From an uncultured Bacteroidales bacterium (GTDB taxonomy: Bacteria; Bacteroidota; Bacteroidia; Bacteroidales; Paludibacteraceae), in the NCBI GenBank assembly GCA_900321775.1, contig ONXE01000041.1:1-12363 (forward strand): a stretch of 12,363 nt of DNA, in the 5' to 3' direction. The notes under the pieces are model-generated. The model saw only the letters and a program-made list of their open reading frames with translations, made no database searches and was not told the origin of the DNA. Below are positions 1 through 9,530 of the stretch, piece by piece (position 1 is the stretch's first letter; the number at the start of each line of letters is the position of its first letter). Made by a program: the position numbers and the translations under genes.

Positions 1-99
1 GATACCTTCCGAAGCGGTCTTGTCGAACTTGATCTCCTCGTTCTTCTTGCATGCCAGTAAACTGATGGCTGCTAATAATATAATAAGACTCTTTTTCAT
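1..99 (-). CDS. Lipoprotein N-terminus, partial (third gene of the SusC/SusD operon)
   Basis: Only the first 33 codons are present; the gene continues beyond base 1. The translated start is MKKSLIILLAAISLLACKKN, a basic N-terminus, a hydrophobic stretch and a lipobox (LLAC) with the acylated cysteine at residue 17. The residues after the cysteine (KKNEE) are charged and acidic, which resembles the lipoprotein export signal that sends Bacteroidota lipoproteins to the cell surface. The gene lies 46 bases downstream of the susD-like gene on the same strand, so it is probably co-transcribed and a surface accessory to the importer. The sequence after the signal (IKFDKTASEGI) faintly recalls the start of DUF4302-type lipoproteins found after some susD genes, but this is a weak impression from a short fragment. 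The substrate cannot be inferred. Confidence 0.75.
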   Translation of the reverse strand, partial: MKKSLIILLAAISLLACKKNEEIKFDKTASEGI

Positions 100-145
100 A
101 ATGTACTAATTCTTTACTTACAAACTTTTAACTTACGAATGCTTA

Positions 146-1981
146 TTAGTAGCCCAAGTTCTGATCTGCGGCAGTGAGAGTTTCATTGGCGTTGATCTCG
201 GCCTGTGGGATAGGACGATACAGTTTGGCATGCTCACCGTCGTCTGACATGTCCTGAAGCGAACCGATCTTCGAGTTGAACTCAATATTGTAGCGTACCA
301 ACTGCTTCGTACGGCGAAGATCCATCCAACGCTCGTTCTCGGCGTACAACTCGCGAGCACGTTCATCCAGGATGAAGTCGATGCCTTTGTGGAACTCGTC
401 CTCAAATCCGGCGCTTACAGTGTATTTGGCTGAATATGCGGAAATAGTGGTGTTCGCAAATCCTGCACGGTTGCGCACGTTGTTCAGGTAACCCTCTGCC
501 TGACCGATTTGGCCCAACATATACGCGGCCTCGGCTGCTACCAGCACGATGTCACTCCTATGCAACAGAATGATGTCACGGTAGTCGTTGGTCGTATTGG
601 TGCCATCGATAAAACCGGAAGTGGCGTCATCCCATTTGCGTACGCAAGGGAATTTGTTCAGCGCATTCGAGCCTTCCAATGCGTCCTCATAGGTCTGGGT
701 GCTCTCTACACTGATGGTGCCGTCGTCGGCCATCTTGTAGGTGATGATATTGGTGTTACCTGCATCGCAAATCTTGTAGGCGTTAGGCTGGTTGTCCCAT
801 GTGCCCTTCACCATCTGAGGCTGATGCGCGGTCATCCATGCGCGAATCTCGGCGTCGCTTACATAGTACGGGAAATATTTCCAACGAATACCCTGAGTAG
901 CGGTGTCTGCCGAGTTGTAGTAAGCATAGTAGCCGTCCGATCCCCAGTTGTCAGAGCCATTGGCGTTGTAGAATGTGGTCATAAAGGTGTTCTCGTAACG
1001 CAGGTCACCCTTGTCCCACAGTTTGCAAGCCTTGGGAGATACACACATCTCCGAGTTTACGTACTTCTGACCCAGCGAAGGCGAGCCATAGTAATGACCG
1101 TAGTTGTTCTGCAGTCCGTGACCACCCTCTTGTGCTACACCCGGATAACCGGCACGGTCGTACTGAACCGAGAAGAGCACCTCTATGCTGTTGTCAGCCT
1201 TGGCAGCATGCCATTTGTCGGCAAAACTCTCTACCAGCACCTCATCTGCACCGGCTTGCTTCGCATAACTCAGTGCCTCGCTGAAATACGAGTCATCGTT
1301 CACGGTGTACGTGCCTTTCGCTACATCGTTGTAGCTGACACCCAGGTCCCAACCTGCAGCTAGACATACTTTCGCAAGCAAAGCATAGCAGGCGTCCTTG
1401 CTGGCATGACCGTCGCCGATGTAAGCAGCCGCCATCTTGTCGTCAGAGATAGCCGATTTCAGGTCCTCGATGATGTACGCGTAAATCTCCGAGAGCTCGG
1501 TCAACGGGTACTCAGTTGCTGCATTGTTGATATACTCTGCGCAGTAAGGCACACGCCCGAACTGTTGAGTGAGGATATAGTAGCAATACGAGCGTACAAA
1601 ACGCATCTCCGGAGTGTACTGCGTACGGTTCTGATCGTAGAAGATGCAGGCGTTAGCCATATTGATACATGCGTACAGGTCCGAATAGAACGTCTTGATG
1701 TCGGACGTCTCCGGCGTAAGAGTATAGTCGTGGAAAACCGACGTCTTGCCGCGAGAAGGCACATACAGGTCCGTTCCGTATTGATACACGTTCGTACGCG
1801 ATACTATAGGTTTCATGAGCGAGTACGCGTACACGCCTAAAGACGTAGCGTCGCCATTGAAAAACTGCTCTGCAGTCTGACCACCGGCAGATTTGTTCTC
1901 TGCTTCCAGAAAGTCTTTGCAACTTGTCAGTATCAGTGAACTAACAAGCGCTGCTCCCAATATATAAATATACTTCTTCAT
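146..1981 (-). CDS. SusD/RagB-family nutrient-binding outer-membrane lipoprotein
   Basis: SusD-family proteins are surface lipoproteins that cap a SusC-type TonB-dependent transporter and help capture the ligand. The 611-residue product begins MKKYIYILGAALVSSL and has a lipobox LTSC with Cys21 as the lipidation site, followed by KDFLEAE, typical of the family. The C-terminal third carries the strongest family marker, ILDERARELYAENERWMDL (about residues 537-555), and the usual ending block with YRPIPQAEINAN. The length is within the family range and no interruption is visible. It follows the susC-like gene after 37 bases and precedes another lipoprotein, the normal operon order. The N-terminal helical-repeat region is inferred from the family, not from motifs. 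The ligand (glycan, peptide or other) cannot be told from the sequence. Confidence 0.95.
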   Translation of the reverse strand: MKKYIYILGAALVSSLILTSCKDFLEAENKSAGGQTAEQFFNGDATSLGVYAYSLMKPIVSRTNVYQYGTDLYVPSRGKTSVFHDYTLTPETSDIKTFYSDLYACINMANACIFYDQNRTQYTPEMRFVRSYCYYILTQQFGRVPYCAEYINNAATEYPLTELSEIYAYIIEDLKSAISDDKMAAAYIGDGHASKDACYALLAKVCLAAGWDLGVSYNDVAKGTYTVNDDSYFSEALSYAKQAGADEVLVESFADKWHAAKADNSIEVLFSVQYDRAGYPGVAQEGGHGLQNNYGHYYGSPSLGQKYVNSEMCVSPKACKLWDKGDLRYENTFMTTFYNANGSDNWGSDGYYAYYNSADTATQGIRWKYFPYYVSDAEIRAWMTAHQPQMVKGTWDNQPNAYKICDAGNTNIITYKMADDGTISVESTQTYEDALEGSNALNKFPCVRKWDDATSGFIDGTNTTNDYRDIILLHRSDIVLVAAEAAYMLGQIGQAEGYLNNVRNRAGFANTTISAYSAKYTVSAGFEDEFHKGIDFILDERARELYAENERWMDLRRTKQLVRYNIEFNSKIGSLQDMSDDGEHAKLYRPIPQAEINANETLTAADQNLGY

Positions 1982-2018
1982 AGTAATTTTACTAATTTAC
2001 AGATTTACAAATTGAATA

Positions 2019-5000
2019 TCAGAACTTGAGGTTCAAACCGATTTGAGTGTTAATGGTAGAAGGAGCATCGTTCTTCAACTGAGCGCTCGCCCATTCAGGA
2101 TCGAAGCCTTTGTAACCTGTGATGACAAACGGGTTGGTCACCGTGCAGTACAGACGCAGTCTCTGGATGTGCAGTTTCTGCAAAATAGGTTTCTGGAAAC
2201 TGTAAGCCAAAGTGATGTTCTTTACTTTCAGGTAGCTGGCGTCCACGATGTTCTTCGCGTTGTCAAGCCAGTAGCTGGAATTGGTACCGCCGCTCGTGCC
2301 CGCGTTGTTCGGGAAGGGGTACGTTCCGTAATGAGTAGTCTCCTGATAAACAGGGTTGATATACGTGCCATCCGGATTAACGCCATCGCAGTTGATGATG
2401 GTACCTGCAGGAATATAATAGTCCATTGCTATCTTCTGACGTCCACGATCAGAGTAGTTCAGATACTCGCTGTAGAAGTTCGAGTACGCTTTCTGACCCC
2501 ACTTACCGTACAGGGTGAAGGCAAACTCAATGCCTTTCCACGTCAGAGTAGATGTGAGCGAACCGGTCAACTTCGGATCAGCGGACCAGATCTTCTTGTC
2601 CTCGTCAGTAAACTTGCCGTCACCGTTAACGTCGTCGATAATCGGGTTGCCCTCTACCAAGCCATAGCATGCGTAGTAGTAATCCGACTGACGTACGCTG
2701 CTACCGGGAACAAAACCGTTGGCAACAGCTACATCATTGTTCGGTACAACCATGTCTTGATTGGTCACAATACCCGTCCAGTCGTAGCCGTAGATATTGT
2801 TAACCGAGTGACCGATGAACAAACCATTGGTAGGCGTGCTACCCGGTTTGTCAGTACCAGAACCGTTAATCTCCAGTACTTCATTGTGGTTGTGAGCCAA
2901 GGTGAAACTGGTCTCCCAGTACCAACCGTTCGTGTCGATATTCACGGTCTTCAAACCAAATTCAACACCACGGTTCAGCACCGAACCTACGTTAGTAACC
3001 AGCGTGCCGCCACCGGCCTCCAAAGGCAACTCCTTCGGATAAAGCAGGTCGTGAGACACTTTGTTATAGAAATCAAACGTACCCGTGATGCGGTCGCGCA
3101 GGAAACCGAAGTCCACACCTGCGTTCCATTCGTTCGAGGTCTCCCATTTCAGGTTGCTGTCGATGATCTTGTTCGGATAGAAGCCAGGGAAATAAACCTG
3201 ACCAAACGGATAGTAAACCGGACCGGCTACAGTCTGCTGAGTATCGTAGTCGCCGATACCCGAGTTGTTACCCGTTACACCGTAACTCAAACGCCATTTC
3301 AGGTTAGTCAGCCATTCGGCTTGCTGAAGCCACTCTTCCTCCGACATGCGCCATGCTACGGCTACTGAGGGGAAGAAACCCCACTTGTGACCCGGGGCAA
3401 ACTTGCTCGAACCATCACCACGGACCGTTCCCGTAATCATGTACTTGCCATCGTAGGTGTAGTTGGCACGCAACGCGGCAGACATCATCGAACTCTCGCT
3501 GTAAGACGAAGGAGCCGAGTTCTCTGCGTCATACGTACCCGAACCCTGGTTGTACCAAAGGGTTCCATCAATCACACCCGTAAACTGGGTCATGCCTTTC
3601 TCCGTGCGACCACCCATCATCGAGTACAACGCCATGATGTTCAGGTGATGCTTGTCGGCAAAAGTGCCGTCGTACGTGATAGTATTATCCCACGTGTACG
3701 AGAAATTGGTATAGTTGGTCTTCTGCGAGATATTGGTCTCGTTGTCAATGATAGTGTCGTCAAACTGTCCCAAACGATAGCTGCTGTAAGTAGGAGCAAA
3801 CAACGACTTGATCTGAAGGCCCTTCACCGGAGTAATCTGCAGATACACGTTGCCCAAACCTCTCCAGGTCTCTTTCTGCTTCGTCTGGTTCATCAGTCTC
3901 AACAGCGGGTTAGGCTCATCCGAGAACTGATAGCTGGAGCTCGAACCCATAGCTTGATAGTTACCCGGCTTCTCGTTCAACTCACCCTCAGCATTATAGG
4001 GCTGCATGAACGGGTTCATACGGAACGCAAACTTCACTGCGTCGTCGTTGCCGTATGTGTTGCCCATGTACGACAGGTTCAGGTTCAAACCGGCCTGCAC
4101 GTATTGGTTGATGTTCGCGTCAATAGAACCCTTGATATTGATTCGGCGCTGCTCATCACCTACGTAGATACCTTTTTCCTGGTTGTATCCTACACCGAAG
4201 TGATAAGCTACATGCTCCGACGAACCGTTAACCGATACATAATGGTTCTGCTGCATACCGTTGCGGGTCACCATACCCGGCCAGTTCCACGAGTGCATTC
4301 CCTTCGGGTCATTGCCGCTCATGATCTCTTTCAAACGGCTGCTCTGCGTATCGTCGTTCCACAAGGCCATCTGCTCAAACGTACCCATCTGGTAGCTCGG
4401 CGAACCGTTTATGGCATTGGCAAGACCGCCGGCATACGTCAGGAATTTGGCAAAACGGTAGTTGTAGAACTGTTCTCCGTTCATGAAGTTGTTCATACGA
4501 ACAGGATTCGAGAAACCATAGTAGAAATCGTAACTGATAGTCGGCTTGGCCTCTTTCTTACCCGTGTTCGAACCACTCTTCGTCGTCACCATGATCACAC
4601 CGGCCGTGGCGCGGCTACCGTAAATAGCGGTCGAAGATGCGTCCTTCAATACGTCGATTCGGCTGATGTCCGACGGATTCAAGAAATCAATGTCATCGCA
4701 GATGATTCCATCTACTACATAGATAGGCTTCGTATCCGAGTTGGTCGAAGACTTACCACGAATCTCTACATCAAATCCTCCACCTACACGACCCGAAGAC
4801 TGAGTGATGTTCACACCGGCTACGGCACCTTGCAAGGCCTCTACAACGCCCGACGTACCACGAGCCGTGATAGCGTCCGTTCCTACCGATGATACCGAAC
4901 CCGTCAAGTCGTTCTTCTTCATCTGACCGTAACCTACTACCACCACTTCCTCCAGCGTCTCCGTGTCTTCCGACAACGTTACGTTAATAGTGCTCTGGTT

Positions 5001-5270
5001 GCCTACGGTCACTTCCTGTGACGTGAATCCTACATACGAGAAAACAAGTACATCACTCGCTTCTACGTCTGGCATAGTGAAGTTTCCATCAAAGTCCGTA
5101 ATCGTACCCGTGGTGGAACCTTTCACCTGAATACTTACACCTATCAGCGGCTCACCGGACTGATCTTTTACCTGACCGGTCACCGTTTTCTGGGCATAAG
5201 CCAGAAGACATGCAACGCTCATTACAAGCGTCAACAGCGTCTTTCTGAAAAAGGTTGTTTTGTTGTTCAT
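2019..5270 (-). CDS. SusC/RagA-family TonB-dependent outer-membrane transporter
   Basis: This 1083-residue protein would form the outer-membrane barrel that imports a ligand using TonB energy. A signal peptide (residues 1-26, ending LLAYA before Gln27) is followed by a carboxypeptidase-regulatory-like beta domain at about 28-100 (GQVKDQSGEPLIGVSIQVKG, then TDFDGNF). The TonB-box region and SusC hallmark EEVVVVGYGQMKKNDLTGSV lies at about 107-126. The plug follows and includes the family signatures YVVDGI and IDVLKDASSTAIYGSRA. The rest is barrel, ending in GLNLKF, an aromatic C-terminus normal for outer-membrane barrels. The gene is first in its operon, with susD-like 37 bases downstream. No anti-sigma N-terminal extension is present, so control through an ECF sigma/anti-sigma pair is not indicated; direct repeats upstream suggest a DNA-binding activator. 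Substrate unknown. Confidence 0.96.
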   Translation of the reverse strand: MNNKTTFFRKTLLTLVMSVACLLAYAQKTVTGQVKDQSGEPLIGVSIQVKGSTTGTITDFDGNFTMPDVEASDVLVFSYVGFTSQEVTVGNQSTINVTLSEDTETLEEVVVVGYGQMKKNDLTGSVSSVGTDAITARGTSGVVEALQGAVAGVNITQSSGRVGGGFDVEIRGKSSTNSDTKPIYVVDGIICDDIDFLNPSDISRIDVLKDASSTAIYGSRATAGVIMVTTKSGSNTGKKEAKPTISYDFYYGFSNPVRMNNFMNGEQFYNYRFAKFLTYAGGLANAINGSPSYQMGTFEQMALWNDDTQSSRLKEIMSGNDPKGMHSWNWPGMVTRNGMQQNHYVSVNGSSEHVAYHFGVGYNQEKGIYVGDEQRRINIKGSIDANINQYVQAGLNLNLSYMGNTYGNDDAVKFAFRMNPFMQPYNAEGELNEKPGNYQAMGSSSSYQFSDEPNPLLRLMNQTKQKETWRGLGNVYLQITPVKGLQIKSLFAPTYSSYRLGQFDDTIIDNETNISQKTNYTNFSYTWDNTITYDGTFADKHHLNIMALYSMMGGRTEKGMTQFTGVIDGTLWYNQGSGTYDAENSAPSSYSESSMMSAALRANYTYDGKYMITGTVRGDGSSKFAPGHKWGFFPSVAVAWRMSEEEWLQQAEWLTNLKWRLSYGVTGNNSGIGDYDTQQTVAGPVYYPFGQVYFPGFYPNKIIDSNLKWETSNEWNAGVDFGFLRDRITGTFDFYNKVSHDLLYPKELPLEAGGGTLVTNVGSVLNRGVEFGLKTVNIDTNGWYWETSFTLAHNHNEVLEINGSGTDKPGSTPTNGLFIGHSVNNIYGYDWTGIVTNQDMVVPNNDVAVANGFVPGSSVRQSDYYYACYGLVEGNPIIDDVNGDGKFTDEDKKIWSADPKLTGSLTSTLTWKGIEFAFTLYGKWGQKAYSNFYSEYLNYSDRGRQKIAMDYYIPAGTIINCDGVNPDGTYINPVYQETTHYGTYPFPNNAGTSGGTNSSYWLDNAKNIVDASYLKVKNITLAYSFQKPILQKLHIQRLRLYCTVTNPFVITGYKGFDPEWASAQLKNDAPSTINTQIGLNLKF

Positions 5271-5328
5271 ACTGTGTGTTTTGTTATTATTGTTTTGCTA
5301 TCTTTAGTTTACAATTTCAAAATCGGTG

Positions 5329-5363
5329 CAAAATTACTGCTTTTCGCGCGTATGGGTGTGCAA
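5329..5363 (-). promoter_or_regulatory. Probable promoter of the susC-susD operon, weak -33 region
   Basis: Reading the minus strand, TAATTTTG at 5336-5329 matches the Bacteroidota -7 consensus TAnnTTTG and is followed by CACC, as in other promoters of this group. No TTG occurs at the 20-base spacing used by the other four promoters here. The nearest (TTTTTG ending at 5361) would need a 24-base spacer. The implied leader to the susC ATG at 5270 is about 50 bases. The poor -33 box suggests that an activator is needed. Confidence 0.6.
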
Positions 5364-5372
5364 AAATTGGTA

Positions 5373-6748
<1,376 letters not shown>

Positions 6749-6749
<1 letters not shown>

Positions 6750-7222
6750 CAGTAGGTGATAAACACTCTGAAATTCATCTGTTCCGGCACAAACTGCTTA
6801 TCAACCTCGTAGTCGAAATCGCTCGCAGTATAGAAGATAGTCATCTTGCCCACCGTAAACTCATAATCAACCGTCTCCGTGTAGAAGCCCCACGTCTGCG
6901 TCGCTTCGTCTGCCAAATACTCCTTGTGACGAACATACGGCAGCGGAGTTTGCGTAGCCTGTGCCGTGCCCGTGTCATACTCGCGATAAACCATGATGTT
7001 GCCATGCTGGTAAATCTCGCCCGTAATCTCAGGCATACTGATCGTCGCGTAGAAGTAGTTGTTGTTGTCGAAGTCAGTGTACTTCCACTCGTTTTGGTTG
7101 ATCTGAACGGGGATCTTGTAGTAGTTGACCAAGCCGTCACGGCCGTCGCGACCCGGCTTGCCTTCACAGCTTGCCAGCACTACTGCCAGAACCACTAATA
7201 CTCCATAAATCAATCGTTTCAT
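6749..7222 (-). CDS. Small lipoprotein with Gly-Arg-Asp repeat after the lipidated cysteine
   Basis: The 157-residue product starts MKRLIYGVLVVLAVVLASCE, with lipobox LASC and Cys19 as lipidation site, then GKPGRDGRDG, a short collagen-like run that is common at this point in uncharacterised Bacteroidota lipoproteins. The rest is rich in Tyr, Phe and Thr with alternating hydrophobic residues, suggesting a small beta domain; I do not recognise a family. An upstream in-frame ATG at 7288 is rejected as start because the -33 and -7 boxes (7288-7258) lie downstream of it; the ATG at 7222 follows the promoter by about 35 bases and begins the signal sequence. The stop overlaps the methyltransferase start by one base, so the two are expressed together. 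Confidence 0.85.
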
Positions 7223-7251
7223 ATCATTCTTCAGTTTTGTTAATCTAAAAC

Positions 7252-7308
7252 CGGGTGCAAAGGTAATGAAAAGTTTTGAAATGACCAAGAAAAATCGTAA
7301 AAAAATGC
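7252..7308 (-). promoter_or_regulatory. Promoter of the lipoprotein-methyltransferase operon (57-base shared element)
   Basis: On the minus strand a -33 TTG (7288-7286) and a -7 TACCTTTG (7265-7258) are separated by 20 bases, followed by CACCCG. Upstream is a T-rich stretch, TTTTTTTACGATTTTT. The whole 57 bases match the aroC promoter at 12177-12233 at 55 positions; the differences fall in the spacer and in a variable -7 position. Confidence 0.85.
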
Positions 7309-7341
7309 GTATAACCGCTGTTTTCTTTGTCTAAAACCCTC

Positions 7342-8613
7342 TTATTGGCCTACTTCTCTCTTCATAACCTGCGTCATACAGTGCGCTGCACCATAACCGT
7401 CTATCAGGCTCTCCAGCGGAATCCACTCCACGGTCACACCCGCTTCGCGGAAACGCTCCTGCAGGGCCTCAGACTGCCCGCCCACAGCCATAATATGACG
7501 CGGACCGATGGTCAGGAAATTGTTCGCATAATGCATCTCATCCTCGTAATCAATAGGGATAATCTTAAACCCGCGACCACGCATATAGGGCACAAAAGGC
7601 AGATTCTTCTTCCATAGTTTGTACCGCTTTGTCCCCGGCTTGCGCGTCCATATGTCGCAAGTGTTGAACTCCGGCTCGCCCGGTTTGGCATTCAAGCGAC
7701 TGCTGACCATCGTACACAGGTCTTTGTCGATGATGTTGAAGTGGGTGTCCAAATGCATCTGCATCTGCCACAGTTTATGATCACGGACCACTACCACCGT
7801 GTCGTGCCCGAAAGCGTCAGCCTCCAGCATCTGCTTGATACCTTCGTCATTGGTACGCATGCCGCACCCAATCAGCGAGATGGTCCCCGCAGGGATGTAA
7901 TCGCCGCCTTCCAGACGACCTTTGCCCTGTATGCGCAATATCGGCTTCAGCCCCAGATGTTCGTAGCACAGACTGATGATCTCCGTCTCCGGAGCACGCT
8001 GACTGCTGTTCATGCTGCAGATGATATGACCCCGTGGGGTCGTAATGCTCTGGTCGCGGGTGAAATACAGGTTCATCAGCGGATTCTGGATGTATTGTGC
8101 CTCATAGCCCGTGTTATTGTCGGTCTTCGCCAGTTTGACTGTGGGCTGCAGCAGAATGCAACGAATCAGGTCCGCACGACTCATCTTGCCCAACACTTCC
8201 TGCCGGTACTTCTCCGTGGCCTGAGCGTCCTCACCCGCTATGCTGCTGATATCATATGTCAGCACTTTCGCTGCTAACGCACGGAGGCTGTCTATGCCCA
8301 CTTCCTCCAGAATATCAATCACCGTATGTACGCGAATGCCGTTCTTCCGAAGCATCTCGATGTACCCTCGGTGCTCCGCTGCGGCTTGATCTACATCGAA
8401 ATAGTCCTCAAACAGCCCTGCCGAGGGGTGGATAACACCATTGAACAACTCTTCTCCCGGCGTATGCATCAGTATCTCTCCAGCCTTCGACCACTCTGCC
8501 CGAGGCATACCCATAACAGTCTCCATCGTCCCTTCCGACGAAGGGATTTGTGCCCAGGCGCCGGTGCTGCATAGCACGGCCAACGCCAGTAACCAAGTCT
8601 TTACGTTCTTCAT
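7342..8613 (-). CDS. Exported arginine deiminase-family (amidinotransferase fold) enzyme
   Basis: Arginine deiminase converts arginine and water to citrulline and ammonia. Residue positions match the known active site: Asp187 in YFTRD, Glu235-Gly-Gly-Asp238 in RLEGGDYI, His287 and Asp289 in MHLDTHF, and nucleophile Cys412 in GAAHCMTQ. Likely carboxylate-binding residues Asn181, Arg206 and Arg253 also lie at the expected spacing. The length (423) is close to cytoplasmic deiminases, but an N-terminal signal peptide (cleavage likely after AWA, residue 21) points to the periplasm or outside. LAVLC at 11-15 is not a good lipobox because Leu precedes Cys. The gene begins 21 bases after a potassium-channel gene and probably shares its transcript. 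It could instead act on a related guanidino compound or peptidyl arginine; free arginine is the simplest reading. No arcB/arcC neighbours are present. Confidence 0.85.
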   Translation of the reverse strand: MKNVKTWLLALAVLCSTGAWAQIPSSEGTMETVMGMPRAEWSKAGEILMHTPGEELFNGVIHPSAGLFEDYFDVDQAAAEHRGYIEMLRKNGIRVHTVIDILEEVGIDSLRALAAKVLTYDISSIAGEDAQATEKYRQEVLGKMSRADLIRCILLQPTVKLAKTDNNTGYEAQYIQNPLMNLYFTRDQSITTPRGHIICSMNSSQRAPETEIISLCYEHLGLKPILRIQGKGRLEGGDYIPAGTISLIGCGMRTNDEGIKQMLEADAFGHDTVVVVRDHKLWQMQMHLDTHFNIIDKDLCTMVSSRLNAKPGEPEFNTCDIWTRKPGTKRYKLWKKNLPFVPYMRGRGFKIIPIDYEDEMHYANNFLTIGPRHIMAVGGQSEALQERFREAGVTVEWIPLESLIDGYGAAHCMTQVMKREVGQ

Positions 8614-8634
8614 AAACTAACTCTCAGAAAATAG

Positions 8635-9366
8635 TTACGCTTTTTCTTTCTTCGCCTCTCTTAGCTCGTCCAGATAACTGGCAGTAATAACGCCCGAAGG
8701 CAATGCAATAACAGCCACGCCCAATATAGCCGAGAACATACTGATCACTCGTCCCAGGTTGGTGGCCGGGTAGATGTCTCCGTACCCGACTGTCGTCAAC
8801 GTAGTGGTCGCCCAGTATAGCGCGTCGAAGAAATCCTCGAACATAATCGAGTCTTCCACATTGAACATGATCAGTGCCGTCACAAAGATGTAGCCGATGG
8901 CGATGAAAAAGACCGTCATCAGGATACTTTTCTCCTTGCGCATCACCTTGGTCAGTACACGTATGTTGCGTGAGTACCGCAGAAACTTGAACACCCTCAG
9001 CACTTTCAGCAGTCGCGATATACGCAGCAACTTGAATGCACGGTTCAGTATCACAAACGACGGGATAATCGACAGCAAATCAATGATGGCAAACGGGGTA
9101 AAAGGATACAGCAGAAAAGCCTTCCAGGCAGGCTTGTTAGTGATTAGGTAGTCTGCTGTGAACCAGCGCAATATGTAGTCGATGATGAAGAACACCACCG
9201 ACACCTTGTCCATCCACTCGAAATATACCGTCTGCTCGCGAAACGCCAGAGGAATAAGGCTCACAACGATGCACACGAGCATAAAACTGTCGTATGCCTT
9301 GCTTATTTTGGTCTGCTCCTCCGGATCCAGTACTTCGTAGATTTTTCTACGCCAAGATTCTTCCAT
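8635..9366 (-). CDS. Voltage-sensor type potassium channel (six-segment ion transporter)
   Basis: The 243-residue protein has the layout of a single-subunit voltage-gated K+ channel, which works as a tetramer in the inner membrane. Hydrophobic segments lie at about 27-45 (S1), 52-71 (S2), 87-105 (S3), 147-169 (S5) and 204-229 (S6). S4 runs from about 109 to 136 and has a basic residue at every third position: R109, K112, R115, R118, K121, R124, K127, R130, R133, R136. The selectivity filter TTVGYGD is at 191-197. A short charged tail (LREAKKEKA) ends the protein, so there is no RCK or cyclic-nucleotide domain. The gene is first of a two-gene unit with the exported arginine deiminase. The link between the two functions is not established. 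Confidence 0.93.
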   Translation of the reverse strand: MEESWRRKIYEVLDPEEQTKISKAYDSFMLVCIVVSLIPLAFREQTVYFEWMDKVSVVFFIIDYILRWFTADYLITNKPAWKAFLLYPFTPFAIIDLLSIIPSFVILNRAFKLLRISRLLKVLRVFKFLRYSRNIRVLTKVMRKEKSILMTVFFIAIGYIFVTALIMFNVEDSIMFEDFFDALYWATTTLTTVGYGDIYPATNLGRVISMFSAILGVAVIALPSGVITASYLDELREAKKEKA

Positions 9367-9387
9367 ATGCTTTGCTCAATTAGATTT

Positions 9388-9444
9388 CGGGCACAAAGGT
9401 ACTGCTAATTTTTGAAAAATGCAAGCAAAAACGTAAAAAAGTGC
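9388..9444 (-). promoter_or_regulatory. Promoter of the potassium channel-arginine deiminase operon
   Basis: On the minus strand, TTG (9424-9422) and TACCTTTG (9401-9394) are separated by 20 bases, followed by TGCCCG. Upstream lies TTTTTTACGTTTTTG. The 57 bases align without gaps to the lipoprotein promoter at 7252-7308 with 44 matches by hand count. The implied leader to the ATG at 9366 is about 20 bases. Confidence 0.82.
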
Positions 9445-9453
9445 ACTTTATAC

Positions 9454-9510
9454 CCAAATTTTTGCCAAAAGGCTTGTGTAATTCAGAAATATATATTAAT
9501 TTTGTACCCG
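9454..9510 (+). promoter_or_regulatory. Promoter of the metallopeptidase lipoprotein-YgjP operon
   Basis: TTG at 9474-9476 and TAATTTTG at 9497-9504 are separated by 20 bases, then TACCCG. It faces away from the potassium-channel promoter; the -33 boxes are about 50 bases apart. It shares CTTG, TAnnTTTG and CCCG at the same spacings as the other three promoters but lacks their T-tract/ACG upstream block. It fixes the gene start at 9531 rather than an upstream in-frame ATG. Confidence 0.82.
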
Positions 9511-9530
9511 ATTACCAACTTTGGCAGATT

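Noticed and set aside
3387..4892. Long open frame (501 codons) on the plus strand antisense to the susC-like gene
   Set aside because: The minus-strand frame has a full signal peptide, plug and barrel signatures; the antisense product has no recognisable domain and is typical of shadow frames in a moderately GC-rich gene.
7223..7288. Upstream in-frame ATG that would extend the small lipoprotein by 22 residues
   Set aside because: It overlaps the -33 box and precedes the -7 box, so it would not be on the transcript; the ATG at 7222 starts a clean signal sequence.
9441..9530. Upstream in-frame ATG that would add 30 residues to the metallopeptidase lipoprotein
   Set aside because: The -33 and -7 boxes at 9474-9504 lie inside this extension, and the lipoprotein signal begins at the ATG at 9531.
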